From positions 14,818,001-14,882,000 of the forward strand of contig OX419760.1 in assembly GCA_948567375.1 (NCBI GenBank): a stretch of DNA of 64,000 bases, written 5' to 3'. The position numbers and the translations under genes are program-made. The stretch comes from Lunularia cruciata (lineage: Eukaryota; Streptophyta; Marchantiopsida; Lunulariales; Lunulariaceae). The notes under the pieces are model-generated. The model was given only the letters and a program-made list of their open reading frames with translations, had not been told where the DNA came from and did no database searches. Shown here one piece after another: positions 31,731-43,383 of the stretch. Position 1 is the stretch's first letter. Each line of letters starts with the position of its first letter.

Positions 31731-33242
31731 TTGAAGTCTCTTCCTCTCATCACAATGGCCATTTCAACTGTATCAGTTGACTCCAAGGTCCAAAACAAGT
31801 TTCAATCAGCTCTACACCAAGATCCCTTCTTCCAAATGGTACATGGTTACCTTACGGCATGTGATAAGGAGTATAACACCTTCTCTATCAAGGAAGGCCT
31901 TTTATTCCATGAGGACCGGATCTATATTCCAGCTAAAGGTGATCTTTGACTTGTGTGCCTTCAAGAAGCCCATGATTTACCCATCATGGGTCACATGGGT
32001 GTGGACAAGACCTTGAGTACCCTCCAATGTCAATGGTGGTGACCCAACATGACACAAGATGTTTGAGAATTTGTCAGATTGTGTGAGAGCTGCCAACGTA
32101 ACAAGGCCAGCAACCAAAAGCCGAGTAGACTCCTTCAACCACTCACCGTTCTATTTACTCATTGGTAGCATGTGAGCTTGGATCTCATTACATCCTTACC
32201 AAAGACAAAACAAGGACACACCGCAATTGTAGTGTTTGTGGATAAGCTTAGTAAGCAAATCCACTTGGCACCAACCTGTGATATCATGGATGCTCCAACC
32301 TTAGCACAAATCTACTTCAACAATATCTTCAAGCATCATGGGATGCCACGTGTACTCATCTCCGACCATGATCCTTGATTTACCAAGAAGTTTTGGCAAG
32401 CACTCTTCTAGATACTTGGCACCAAGCTTGCTTTGTGCACAGCCTAGCATCCTCAAACTGATAGACAAACCAAACGTGCAAATCGTACATTGGAGGATAT
32501 GTTGCATGCCTTTGTCAATGTCCACCATACCAATTGGGATGAATGTCTTGCAGCTGCAAAATTTGCCTACAAGAATTCCAAACAAGCAAGCACCGAATTT
32601 TCTCCTTTCTTTCTTAATTTTGGCCAAGATCCGCTTGTTCCCAATTCTCTTCTTGCTCCCCCTCCATCTTAGGTTCCTCATACTTCCACATTCTTGACCA
32701 CTATATCCCAATCTCTCCAACAAGCTAAGTCTCACCTCCTTGTTGCTCAGAACTGCCAAAAATAATATGCAGACCACCATCATCCTGATCTCACCTTTGA
32801 AATTGGTGATAAAGTCATGTTATCCTCTAGTACCCTCCCTTTCCCAATTGATACCCAAGTTCGTAAACTTGCCCTTAATTGGATAGGACCCTTTTATATC
32901 ACCCGAATTGTCTTTCCTATTGCTTATCAACTTGCCTTGCCTTGTCACATGCGTATCCACCTTGCCTTTCATGTTTCCAAGTTGAAACACTTTGTTCCTA
33001 ACCCCTCTTCCTTTTCCTCTCAATTCCAACCTGAGGAGTACAAAGTTGATCGTATACTCGTGCATTGCCATATTCAACAAGGCCGTCGCCAACATACAGA
33101 GTACAAGGTCCTTTGGAAAGGGTATTCCCTTCATGATGCCACATGGGAATCTCTTTCTCACCTCCACAATGCACAAACGGCCATCCAAGAATTTGAAGCT
33201 TCACTGGCAACGAGGACGTCACCAACTAGCGGCGGAGGAATA
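31731..33242 (+). pseudogene. A4 integrase with chromodomain
   Basis: N-terminal zinc-module text near 31960-32110, core 'SLDLITSLPKTKQGHTAIVV' (32172 onward), 'VLISDHDP' (second Asp kept), 'NRTLEDMLHAFVNVHHTNWD'. The open stretch 32817-33308 has the GPY/F-like 'LNWIGPFYITRIV' and the chromodomain 'EEYKVDRILVHCHIQQGR..EYKVLWKGYSLHDATWES', with the usual aromatic residues. A purine tract CGGCGGAGGAATA precedes the 3' LTR. Confidence 0.88.
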
Positions 33243-33672
33243 TGTAACAATATGGAGTTTAACAATGAAGTTAGTCGGGCTTACAAAGTAGCACATAAGA
33301 CAAATTAGCCTAGAATATTCCAAAAGTATCTAAGAAGCTTCTTAGGAAGCTTCTCGGCTAGCTTAGCTTGCACCTCAAGTAAGTAGCTTCTAGAAGGAAA
33401 CTTCTAGAAGCTTCCAACTAGCTTAGCTTGCACGCCAAGTAGGCGGCTTCTAGAAGGAAGCTTCTTGAGAAGCTTCCTAGTTAACTTGGCTTGCACTCTA
33501 AGAAAGCGGCTTGAGGAAGCTTCTTGAGAAGCTTCTCAAGGGCCTTCCTTGTATGCTACCTATAAATACCAAAGCCAAAGCTCATGCAAGGCATTCGACC
33601 TTTTCCCTCATTCAAGTGTTTCAATGTGAGTTTCCATTCTCCTATTTCTCTCCTCAGATTTGGTCTTTTACA
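33243..33672 (+). repeat. 3' LTR of A4
   Basis: 430 bases, TGTAACAATATGG..CTTTTACA. It has the same TATA and GAA/TTC blocks. Confidence 0.92.
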
Positions 33673-34116
33673 TTGGGATTGACTATTCTTATGTGTCTTA
33701 CTTAGAGGTGCCAGAAAACCTAATCAGAAATTCTCACCTTGGTGTTGTACTTGAATTTGTTATTGGGTCCAATCAAATTGAACCTTATGAAATTCAAGCC
33801 AAGGTAGACCCAGAATGATATCATAGTGTAGAGGTGCCACTACAAACCTCATACACTCCAAATACTCCTTCCCAATCTTGAAGGTAACAAGATGCAAGAT
33901 GTAGAATGTAGAACCCTTTCTACCATCCGCCATCATCAAACTATTTCCAATCACTGGCTTGATAGGAATACTCAATTCATTTACTACTTGCATACACATG
34001 CAATTATATGAACTTCTAGAATCAACCAAAATCCTACAACAACACTTGAATATTGTACCTTGCAAGTGAAGCAAACTTGCATAGGTCGAGCCTTCAATCC
34101 CATTGGAACTAATCAA
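33673..34116 (-). pseudogene. A3 protease
   Basis: 118 codons open (34116-33760): 'ILVDSRSSYNCM' (D-S-R), 'MADGRKGST', 'YDIILGLPWLEFHKVQFDW'. It is cut by A4 just downstream. Confidence 0.85.
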
Positions 34117-34142
34117 GCTCCTAGTAGGCAGCTCAAAATCTC

Positions 34143-35278
34143 CTACAAGGATTCCTCATTTCCTTGATCATTCTGTTCCACAAACTCCATTTGGGCAACT
34201 TGTCTAGATCGCCCATTCCTAAGTGGGCATTCAACAATGCAATGTCCAACTTGGCGACAATAAAAACAACCTCCATTTTGTTGCAATTTTTTCCTTGTAC
34301 CAAGTGGTCTCCATTGGATAGCATCAATCTCCATTGGTGCCGGTTCTTTTACCCGTGCATCGTGTACTGGTAGACCTTGTGTAGGTCAAGGTCAAGACCA
34401 AGTTGTCACCGCCAAAGAATCAAAGCGCTCACCCAATTGCATGGCTTCTTCTATGTTTTGTGGTTCCCACATGGTCATTTCTAATTTGGTTTGAGACTTC
34501 AATCCCCACACAAATCAATCTAGAACTTCACCTTCAAGAATCTACATGATGATGTTTTGAAATTGTGTGATGTAACTTCTTACTAAGCTAACTTGCTTCA
34601 ACTCCGCCAATTTATCTCGTGCGGCTTGGATGGCATTTATAGTTTGAAACCAATCCAATATCGTATCTTCTAAATTCTACTCATGCAACAATCTATCATT
34701 TTGCTCACTTCACTTGGAATCACCACCAAAGTTTTGCCACACCATCTAATTGGCTAGAGGCCAAGAGAATATGTTTTTGTTCATCTTGAAGATTGGTGGC
34801 TTCAAAGTAATGCTCAAAGTCAAAAATAGAATTCTCCATTGTGCCCAAAAGATTCTTGCCTTTAAACACCTTGGGTTTTGGAAATCAAATGCAATCTTCT
34901 CCATCTCGAATTGGCGCTCTCTCTATATGTTCTCGTTGTTGCTGATCTTGTTTATCTAGCAATCGAGTAAGGTGTTCATTTTTTTGCTACATTGCAAGGA
35001 TAATGTCCGATATTTCTGCCATAGCTACTACTCTATCCCACTACTCCCAATTTATCTAATTGATTAGCACATAGATGCAGCACGTCCACCGTTCTCCACA
35101 AGTTACAATTGGAAGTATCAAGGGTTCCTCAGACATGGGTGATCATATGTAGAAAATCCTGCCCAAAGTGCAAGGTGATGAATTGTGTGAAACAATGCTT
35201 GGGTAATATCTGGACATGAAAATCCCAATGGTTTGGCGGAAGTAAATTTGGTGGTCCATAAATTCCATCCATCCCATT
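34143..35278 (-). pseudogene. A3 gag
   Basis: CCHC knuckle 'CFYCRQVGHCIVEC' (34334-34143 frame), preceded by heavily mutated capsid sequence up to about 35030 that aligns with A2 gag. Bases 35030-35278 are leader. Confidence 0.8.
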
Positions 35279-35294
35279 CCTTCTTTGATACCAA

Positions 35295-35719
35295 TGTAAA
35301 AGACCAAGACCAAGGAGAGAAATAGGAGAATGGAAGCTCATATTGGGACGCTTGAATGAGAGAAAACTCCGAATGCCTAGCATGAGCTTTGGCTTTGGTG
35401 TTTATAGGTAACACACAAAGCCCTTGAGAAGCTTCTCAAGAAGCTTCCTTGAGCGCTTCTTAGAGTGCAAGCCAAGTTAACTAGGAAGCTTCTCAATAAG
35501 TTTCCTTCTAGAAGCCGCCTACTTTGTGTGCAAGCTAAGCTAGTTAGAAGCTTCAAGAAGCTTCCTTCTAGAAGCTACCTGCTTGGAGCGCAAGTTAACT
35601 AGTTAGGAAACTTCCTTCAATAAGCTTCCTAGATGCTTCTAGAATATTCTAGGCTAATTTGGCTTAGTCTCTACTTTGTTAGCCTTACTAATTACGTCTC
35701 TAAACTCCATATTGTTACA
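35295..35719 (-). repeat. 5' LTR of A3
   Basis: 425 bases. AGAAGCTTCAAGAAGCTTCC at 35546-35565 is a perfect four-unit GAA/TTC block. TATA lies near 35398-35407. AATAC follows at 35720-35724. Confidence 0.9.
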
Positions 35720-35724
35720 AATAC

Positions 35725-36365
35725 AATGCATTGGACTAGACTTTTTTGTACTTGGGCAAGAGTAGTTCCATTACTTGTAGAGGTGCTTTCACCAAATGAA
35801 CATTAAAATATGCCCCTTCTTATGCAAGCACTTGTGGTTCTTGGAATGATCCTGCTTCTTCTTTGGCTTGCATTTCACATAAAGTGTCTTTGCCTTCTTC
35901 CTCCACTTCTACTTCTACTCCTCATTTTGGCCTCTTGTTATCCTTCACTTGGATGTTCTTCTTCTTATCATTCTTTGGTGTGCAACTGCTCTTCTTTAGG
36001 GGCTTTTTACTTCTTGATTGGGTCTAGAGGTACTTTGGGTCAATGCAATATTTATCCTTGATCCTCTTCTTGGTCTTCTTGATTCTCACTCTACTCTAGA
36101 TTTGGAGCCAATCATGCATCTTCTTGTTGTTTCACTCTCTCTAATCTTGTTGCAAATTGCAAAGTAAAGGATCATTTTTCTTCTTTCCTTCTTCCTAATA
36201 CTTGTCTTTGGATCCCTTTTGCCTCCTCTTCTAAAAATACATCTATCACTTGAGTATTTTTCCTTGGTCTCTTTGTTGGTTTTGTAGACTTTGCTAGAGA
36301 CATCCTCTTCTTCTTTGCCTTCTTTATGGTAAATTTTTTTTTATGTTCCAAAGACATGAGAAACA
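35725..36365 (-). pseudogene. Relic 'D', middle part
   Basis: Minus-strand 'IKKAKKKRMSLAKSTKPTKR' followed by 'VIDVFLEEEAKG' parallels the basic-then-acidic segment of the C protein ('PTKKRTRQAEAKENKK', 'VIESEDEDSKG'). Stops follow further down. It connects across A3 to 6320-6843. Confidence 0.55.
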
Positions 36366-37413
36366 TGAGAAATACAAAGTTTCATTCTTTAAAACTCTGA
36401 TGTCCCAAAGGAGCACATTGTCTTGATTATATAGCAAAAAAATTCCTCCACAAAGGGAGTTACCTTGAAACAATATGGAGTTTACACACAAGTTAGTTGA
36501 GACTTACAAAGTAGCAAAATAGTCTAAATTAACCAATAATTATAAGAATAGTCTAAAAGCATTGAAGAAGATTCTTGGCACCTTCCAAATATAGGATAAC
36601 ATGTATGCCAAGTAGTAAATTATAGGAGGAAGCTTCTTGGGTAGCTTAGCTTGCATGCCAAGTAGTTGGCTTCTAGAAGAAATCTAATTGAGAAGTTTCC
36701 AGATTAGCTTAGCTTACACACCAAGTAGGCAGCTTCTTGAAGGAAAATTTTTAAGAAGCTTCTTAGTTAACTTAGTTTACAATGTAAGATGGTGGTTTTT
36801 AGGAAGCTTCTCAAGAGCCTTGTATGTTCCTTATAAGTAGCAAAGCTTGAGCTCATGCTAAGCATTTGGAGTTTCACTCATTCAAGAGTCCCAATGTGAT
36901 CTCTCACTTTGATCTTCCATTCTCTTATTTCTCTCTTCAATCTTTTATATAGACCATTGGATTAAATACATGGGTTAGTGATATATTGATCCTTGTCTTT
37001 TATGGGTGGTCAAACAAGTTTGACCAAATAGAATCTTTTGGGAATTTTTTTGTAGGAAGCTTAGAACAACATGGATGAGATAGCATTGGAAAGATCTTGA
37101 TGAGACAAACAAGGAGGAGGGACAAGAAGGTAGTTACTTTTTCCCCCTTTGGGCAAAAAGATGGAGGTGAAAAATGCAATTGCCTTCTCCCTTGGAGGCG
37201 GGAAAATTGTTTTTTTAGGCCTAATTTGTTTATTTAGGTCTCCAAAATTTGCTCTAAGGTTTTAAGGTGTTTTTTGCCTCTACTTCATGAGTGAAAGTAC
37301 TCCTTTTGTGACATCTATATCTAATCTACTTAGACCATCATATATACTATCCCTAAAGATATAACCAAGCTAATTTCCACTTCTATATAATTTGTTTAGC
37401 TAATGGTATTACA
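36366..37413 (-). repeat. Solo LTR of family F (minus) with a solo A LTR inside
   Basis: It ends ..TAATGGTATTACA at 37413 and carries F-LTR landmarks in reverse: CCCAAAGGAGCAC, TTATATAG and GGTCAAAC, then the 'AGTACTCCTTTTGTGACATC' region. The left end is approximate. It sits between two adjoining segments of relic D. Confidence 0.75.
36466..36949 (+). repeat. Decayed solo LTR of family A
   Basis: Starts TGAAACAATATGGAG and ends ..CTTTTATA. It includes AGAAGCTTCTTAG and GGAAGCTTCTCAAG blocks and a TATA region near 36828. It has diverged much further than the other A LTRs. Target duplication not clear. Confidence 0.75.
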
Positions 37414-38050
37414 CTTCTTTGGCCACCAGCACAAATTCTCCCATTATTGTATACTTTGCATCTACTTCTTTGTACTTCATGATAAATAATTTTCTTGAGT
37501 TGCAAGACAAAGTACCATATTTGATGGAAATAACTTGTAACTTCTTGCATTTCTCCTTTGCTAATAGGTTCAGCCACATGTACAAATGAATCTCAAATGA
37601 GGTTAGGTAATTTACTACACCATCTTCTTCAAACTCCTTCAACAAGCTCATTGCTTGAAAGTAGAACATATTTGCCCAATGGATAGGCTCTCCTTGGTAT
37701 ATATACTTTAAGAAGATGGTTTGATTGTTGGTGAGATAATTCATTCTCTTTGACTTTAGTAGCTTCATAATTGCCTATACTATCACTCTTTATGCTCAAT
37801 CCTTATAACTACTCATCATCTATCCATGTTCTTGATTATAGTATATGCAAAGGTCACCTTAATGACTTTAGTCAACAATTTTTCTACAAAATTTGTATCC
37901 AACTTCATTGATCCTATTGGTTCTACATTTGCTCCTAAAACATTTCTCTAATTTCCTTTGGTCTAGTTGAAGGTTTTCCTCTCATGCTCCAAATCAATCT
38001 CTCCTTCCTCTCCCTTGTTTTGTGGATTATTTCAACGTGACTAAACTCCA
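37414..38050 (-). pseudogene. Relic 'D', N-terminal conserved block
   Basis: The stretch 37768-37409 reads 'FLKYIYQGEPIHWANMF' and 'SFEIHLYMWLNLLAKEK', aligned with 'FFHKLFAGEPINWARCF' and 'PFEAHFYLGLNLLTLAE' of the C protein. Upstream sequence to about 38050 has no stop-free frame. It belongs with 35725-36365 and 6320-6843 as one split gene of the C family. Confidence 0.6.
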
Positions 38051-39156
38051 AATTCCAAAGCAAGAAGCCAAGATGCTTACTTAAGATTACCTCACTCATG
38101 TAATGCACAGCCTATTTGTTGATTTTTGGGCTATAGAGGTTGGCTTTGGTGATCTATCTCATTGAGTTTCTAGACAAACACTATATTTCCTATCAAAGTT
38201 GGGGTTGGGTACAAAGGTGAAGGATGGACATCTATAAAGGTAGTAAGAACTACAAAGGCTATGACATGAGATTTCTAAGCTCACTCAAATTTGAGATTTC
38301 TAAGCTCACTCAAATTTGAGATTGAAATTGATCTACAAAAAGGGAAATTGATTAGTGGATACTTGACTTTCCAAATAGATTTTTCAGTAATTATTCTTCG
38401 ATAATTGAGTATTTGGTACCAATCCTTTGCATATGCAAAACGTCCTTAAAAAATCATTCTGCACACATGCAAAGTCCTCATTGAAGGCAAATATAAACTA
38501 TCCTTGGTGGCAATTCTTTAACCAAGTGGTGATGCTTTCAAATTGATGGATTGTTTTTTAATCTAAATTCCTTTGAGTCTAAAGAGCATTTTTACTTGTG
38601 TTCTTTGGCACTACTTTGTCATTCTTTCTATAGATTGCCTTTGGCTTCATACTTATTCCCTTTGTATTATAACATGTACAAACACAACTCCAAATGAAAT
38701 GAAATTATGAAATTTTCCCTACTAAACAATAAATTATTCTATCATATCTTTACAAAAAAGAGTGAAATTGATGAATATGTGAATGAAAAAGGGAGATAAA
38801 TGTATTAAAGAAGACATGGTCATTCAAGCAATAAAAAACCCAAATAAAGAGTATTATCTTGATAATTATAGCTCTAACAACCATAGTCAACACCTAATTA
38901 TATAAGAAGCATGTTTCAAATTGGACACTTAAGCAAGTATAATAAGATACTCTTTACAACTAACAAGGTATAATCATCAATCTTAACCTTATTGACTATT
39001 TGTCCAAATTTGAGTCTTTCTCCAAACTTAGGTTCAAAATATGTTACATAGATAAGACTAGCAAAAGCTCTTGGTGAGATTGGGTACTTGAAAATAGTTT
39101 GAGCAAGCACTGAAGCTATATCATGATAGCTGAAAAGCCTAATTTAGGTTACTTAA
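38051..39156. other. AT-rich non-coding stretch
   Basis: No recognisable gene. A short direct duplication (about 27 bases around AGATTTCTAAGCTCACTCAA) lies at about 38266-38320. Confidence 0.5.
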
Positions 39157-39560
39157 TTGATAATAAGAAAGTCTATTCTAATGTATATTCTCATAAGAAT
39201 ACATATCAATATGGTAAAATAAATTACTAAGTATAATAAACTTATATAAATATCCTTTGACTACTGGTAGTGCTATTAGCTTTACTAAATCCATTAGCAC
39301 CTTCAATGGTTACTTGTTTGATACTGAAGGTAAAATGATGAGAAAGTATTTATAATTTCTTGATAATAAGAAAGTCTATTCTAATGTATATTCTCATAAG
39401 AATACATATCAATATGGTAAAATAAATTACTAACTGTAATAAATTTTCATAAATATCCTTTGACTATTGGTAGTGCTATTAGCTTTACTAAATCCATTAG
39501 CACATTCAATGGTTACTTGTTTGGTACTGAAGGTAAAATGATGAGAAAGTATTTATAATT
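39157..39560. repeat. 203-bp direct tandem duplication
   Basis: The unit starting TTGATAATAAGAAAGTC at 39157 repeats from 39360 with about 96 % identity. Both units end GAGAAAGTATTTATAATTTC. No coding potential. Confidence 0.9.
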
Positions 39561-41407
39561 TCACACAAAGTTTTATGAGAAAAATTTATGAAAAAAAAGA
39601 TGATTAAAATTTAATAATAAAAAAATAACTAAATTCAATGTTTATGAGAAGGACAACAAAGTCTCAGAACTCTTTATACTTTTTAATCTTTATTTCTAGT
39701 GTTATGTTATAAATAATCTCTTCTAAATATTGCTTTGAGATGGCAAGGATTTCTTAAATATAATTTTCATTTCTTAAAAATTGATGTAAAATTTGTCTTT
39801 ATTTATATCAATTTTAATAGGCTTAAAATGCAAGAAAGTGGAGCAATATGTAAGATTAACAAGGTATGTAAATATAAAGGTTGCATGTCTCTTAGGTTTG
39901 GTTCGGTGACAAATTTCCTTAGGAAGAGTAAAGGAATTCTTGCACCTCCTTCATAACTTAAGATTGTATTATTTTTAAACTATATTTTTATATCATCTTA
40001 TTTATTACTTGTCTTACACTCTTTTATGGTACTAATAGTCTATAAAATCAGTTGTAAGTGATAATATTGAGTGGTCTGGTGTTGGTCATTCTAACAAGAG
40101 TAGTGCTTTTAAGTTGCTTGTCAAGAAGTTCTTATGATTCTACCCTTCTTTATATATGATTAAATTGCTTTTTCTTACCTTCTTTTATAAGTTGCACTCC
40201 TTTGGTAGCTTTGTGTCGAATTATTAAACTCTATCCTGATGCATGACATGAATTGCCTAATCTTGCTCACATATATAATAAAGGTTGTCCTTCTCAAAAA
40301 TTTATAGATTATTGATATGTCTACCTTAAATTATGATTAAAGTTGCACTATTTAACTTAAATTCAAATGAATATTCACTTTTGAATGAACAAAGATGACC
40401 ACTCTTAAATTCACCACTTAGTTGCTAAAAGTGGAATAAATTGTGAAATTGGATGAAGAAGCAATCTAAGTTGAAGTTTATAGCCTCATATTCATAATCT
40501 AATGTTTAACAATCTAATAAAATAATGGCAAAAAAATAAATGATAGAATTTAAAAAGAGATATCATAACATTTTCATCAATAACACATAATAATATCATG
40601 ATAATGATCACTCTAATTTATGTATAATAATATTAAATAGTATGTTATTTAATATTTAATATTTATGGTATATATTATTATAACCCTAAGTTTAAAAATA
40701 GAATAAAAGAACATAATTAATTATAACTATATATATTATATATAACAAATTTAAGACTTTTTAGTCATATATTATTAATTTAAGCTAGTGGAATATATTT
40801 TCAAGTGTGTAAAAGTTGCTTATCATAATCATGTTATTTGAAAAGATAGTATGAAAGAAACAAGTCTAAAGAGCTAAGTAGTACTCAAAGTATTATTTTT
40901 ATGAATCCATTCATGCATTCTTGTTTATATATATTACTCCCCCACAAGAGCAACAAGAGAGAGAGAGAAAAGAAAATATTGATTTTTAGAGAGCTCACCG
41001 ATATATATCACATCACATGAGTGAATAGTTGATTTTGTTTTTTATTTTTTATTTTGGTTCCATTGGTGCCTAGATTGAAGGCTATGAAGAATTGAGTGGA
41101 AAGTTGTGAGTAATTTTAGGGTTTAGTGTGATTAATTCACATTGAGAGGGATGGGTCAAGAATTGTCATTTATAATTTTGTGGCATTCATGTTTGAGTTC
41201 CATACAAACTTAGTTTGAAATTTATTGAGATAGGAGTCAAAAGTTATTAGAGTTTATATGGGTTTTAGGGTTTGGAGAGATAATACTTACTCATGTGAGT
41301 TGGGATGTGAGGGGTTATAGTTTGAAGATATGAGGAGATCTGGAGAGGAGCATTAGGTGTTACAATTATTATTCTTGTGCTAGTCAGGCTACACTTCCCT
41401 ATGTGGA
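39561..41407. other. AT-rich non-coding stretch
   Basis: Contains a TA-rich run near 40725-40745 and a GA run near 40955-40975. 'TTTTGGTTCCATTGGTGCC' near 41057-41075 resembles the B-type primer binding site and may mark a very old LTR element, but no LTR could be matched. No gene seen. Confidence 0.45.
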
Positions 41408-41448
41408 GCCGCCTAGAGCGGCTTGAGATACACCATGCTCGGTGTATC
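41408..41448. other. Two adjacent short perfect hairpins
   Basis: GCCGC-CTAGA-GCGGC (41408-41422) and GATACACC-ATGCTC-GGTGTATC (41427-41448), in an otherwise AT-rich tract just upstream of relic E. Role unknown. Confidence 0.5.
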
Positions 41449-42553
41449 ACCAACACTTTACCTCACAAGGGGTAAAGACCCATGTAGGAAGGATGCACAA
41501 GGACTATGATTGGACCACTTGGGATGCTCAAATGTGGCAAGTAACCATATTGATAATGGTGACACTCTAGATCATGCATACTTCCTTGGAATGGTCAACA
41601 AAGGGATAGCACTTTGTGGAGCATTACAAGGATACCAATTGAATCATGGGAGTGATTAACATCTCAACATGTTGTACCTTGGAGTTGTTTTTGAGACTAG
41701 TTTTCCATGTCCATATCTACACCATAGGCTACTCCATACACTCCATGATGTGGCTAGACGTGCTTTTTCCTTAGCACTTGATCTCTTAGCATGTGATCCC
41801 TTGGACAAATTAGCATGATTTTTATTCCTCTTACACCCTTGATGGTGCATTTATTATGCTAGAGGGGGACATACAAGAGGAGGCATAGAGAGGTGGTTGT
41901 TAGATTTTGCAAATTTTGAGTGGAGGATTGGGATGCCCTACAAGACTAGTCGGTTAGGGCTACATGTTTTTGGAGACAAGTTTTGCTATAAAGTCCACTC
42001 AATTATAACGGTGTAGGACATTGGGTCAACATGAGATTTTAATAGAGGAAGAAAAATGTTACACTCACTTTATATGGCTAATCCCATTGATGAGATTATT
42101 TCTTCTCTATGCTTGATACATCTTATAATAGGAGAGGGAGTACAATTAGAGGTTTTAGATTATCAACCCAAGTATTTTTTATGTCTTGATAGGTCACTTT
42201 TTGCATAAGCATTGTGCATTACCCCTTGCTTCTCCTCAGCAGGCTTGTTAGGGATGGTATATGAGCATCTTAGAGATTACTTTCATGCAAATGATCCTTC
42301 TAGTGGACTTTTCAAGCTATTTTAGGTGGTTATAACAATAGTGAAGAGAGATATTCCTACGTCAATAAGTTGGGTGTTAGGTGCTAATCAACTTCTTGCA
42401 ATGGAGAAAGACACAAGAGACAGAAGACCTATTGTTATTGGAGAGATATTAATGGGCCTGGTTAGCCGCACCATTGTCCTTCAACATCATTCTCACTTTC
42501 TAGAGCACCTCAGTCTATATCAATTTGGAGTAGTTACACCTAGAGGTTGTGAG
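41449..42553 (+). pseudogene. Relic 'E', 5' part: reverse transcriptase N-terminus of an unclassified retroelement
   Basis: From about 42225 the plus strand reads 'SSAGLLGMVYEHLRDYF', 'PSSGLFKLF', a TAG, 'VVITIVKRDIPTSISWVLGA', 'DRRPIVIGEILMGLVSRTI' and 'LYQFGVVTPRGCE'. This is the fingers region of reverse transcriptases with an 'RPIaiGE..rRlv' motif, known from non-LTR-like elements of algae, protists and some plants. Sequence from 41449 to 42220 is probably the element's upstream part, but no domain is clear. It is interrupted at 42554 by an F LTR. Confidence 0.55.
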
Positions 42554-42799
42554 TGTAATACCAACAACTAGACATATTAGCTAGAGGTGAAAATTGGATT
42601 GGTAATATTTGGAAGGATTTTATGTATGATGGAATAGGTAGATCAGATAGAAGTGTCACCAAAAGAGTACTTCTACTAATAGGACAAAAATAAAAAATAA
42701 CCTAAAGTTGTAATACCAATAGCTAGACATATTAGCTAGAGGTGAAAATTGGCTCTGTAACATCTAGAAGGGTGTTATGTATGATGGGTTAGGTAGATA

Positions 42800-43023
42800 G
42801 AAGGTAGATAGAAGGTAGAAGGCTCTGAGTACTTTCTCTTTTTTGCGCTTGACCTGAAGCTGGGGGTTTCTTGCTCGTGAAGGCTTCTAACCTCTAGAAT
42901 GAACGATTGATCTATCGGGAGCTCCTCTTCTCTTTGGGTCGTTTGCTTTGATGTCAATCCTCTTGAGGTCCTCGAGGTGCTCCGTTCATTCAATGTCTCC
43001 TATAAGTGCATCCATCAAGGTAG
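42800..43023. other. GC-richer foreign segment within the F LTR
   Basis: About 220 bases with clearly higher GC than the surrounding LTR, bounded by GTAGATAGA(A/G)G words. An open frame of 72 codons (minus, 42993-42775) covers it: 'MNERSTSRTSRG', then 'PIDQSFILEV'. I do not recognise the protein. Filler DNA, perhaps organellar, is possible from composition alone. Confidence 0.4.
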
Positions 43024-43383
43024 ATAGAGGTAGAAGGATTTTATGTATGATGGAATAGGTAGATCAGATAGAGGTGTCACCAAAATAGGACTTCTACTAA
43101 TAAGGTAGGAGCCAAAAATAGCCTAGAAACTTTAGAGCCAATTTTGGAGGCTTAAACAAATGAATTTGGCATCAAAAATATGCATGTTTCTTGCCAAATA
43201 GAGGAAATGCTAACCTTATCTTCCCCTTCTCCCCCCCTTCAAAATTTGTCTTATCAAGTGCTTCCAATGGTACCTCACCCATGCGATTTGGATATTCCTA
43301 CAAGAAAATTCCTTCCGGTCAATTCCTTCAAGGTCCTTCCTTCTATTTAGTTTGACCAACCAAATAGGATCAAGATCAACATG

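Larger units (their letters stand above)
28090..33672 (+). mobile_element. Chromovirus A4, plus strand, gag-deleted, with a solo B LTR inside
   Basis: LTRs 28090-28514 and 33243-33672 are flanked by TTAGG (28085-28089) and TTGGG (33673-33677), a 5-base duplication with one change. The target is the A3 linker. Most of gag is missing: the leader passes almost directly into the zinc-knuckle region. Protease, RT, RNase H, integrase and chromodomain follow in order. Confidence 0.9.
6849..35719 (-). mobile_element. Chromovirus A3: outer Ty3/gypsy element of the nest
   Basis: The two LTRs (6849-7244 and 35295-35719) share a subtype ending, '..GGCTTAGTCTCTACTTTG..', that differs from the A2 and A4 copies. 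The flanks carry the same 5-base duplication AATAC (6844-6848 and 35720-35724). Internal pieces, in minus-strand order: gag 35280-34143, protease 34116-33673, tandem-repeat linker 28089-27890, RT 27721-26956, RNase H 16104-15805, integrase with chromodomain 8081-7245. They are separated by insertions A4, A2 and B. About 0.9 kb of RNase H/integrase, matching roughly 17365-18270 of A2, is missing at the B junction. Confidence 0.88.

Noticed and set aside
41057-41075. Sequence like the B-type primer binding site
   Set aside because: No LTR end or gag could be linked to it, so a retroelement is not annotated from it alone.
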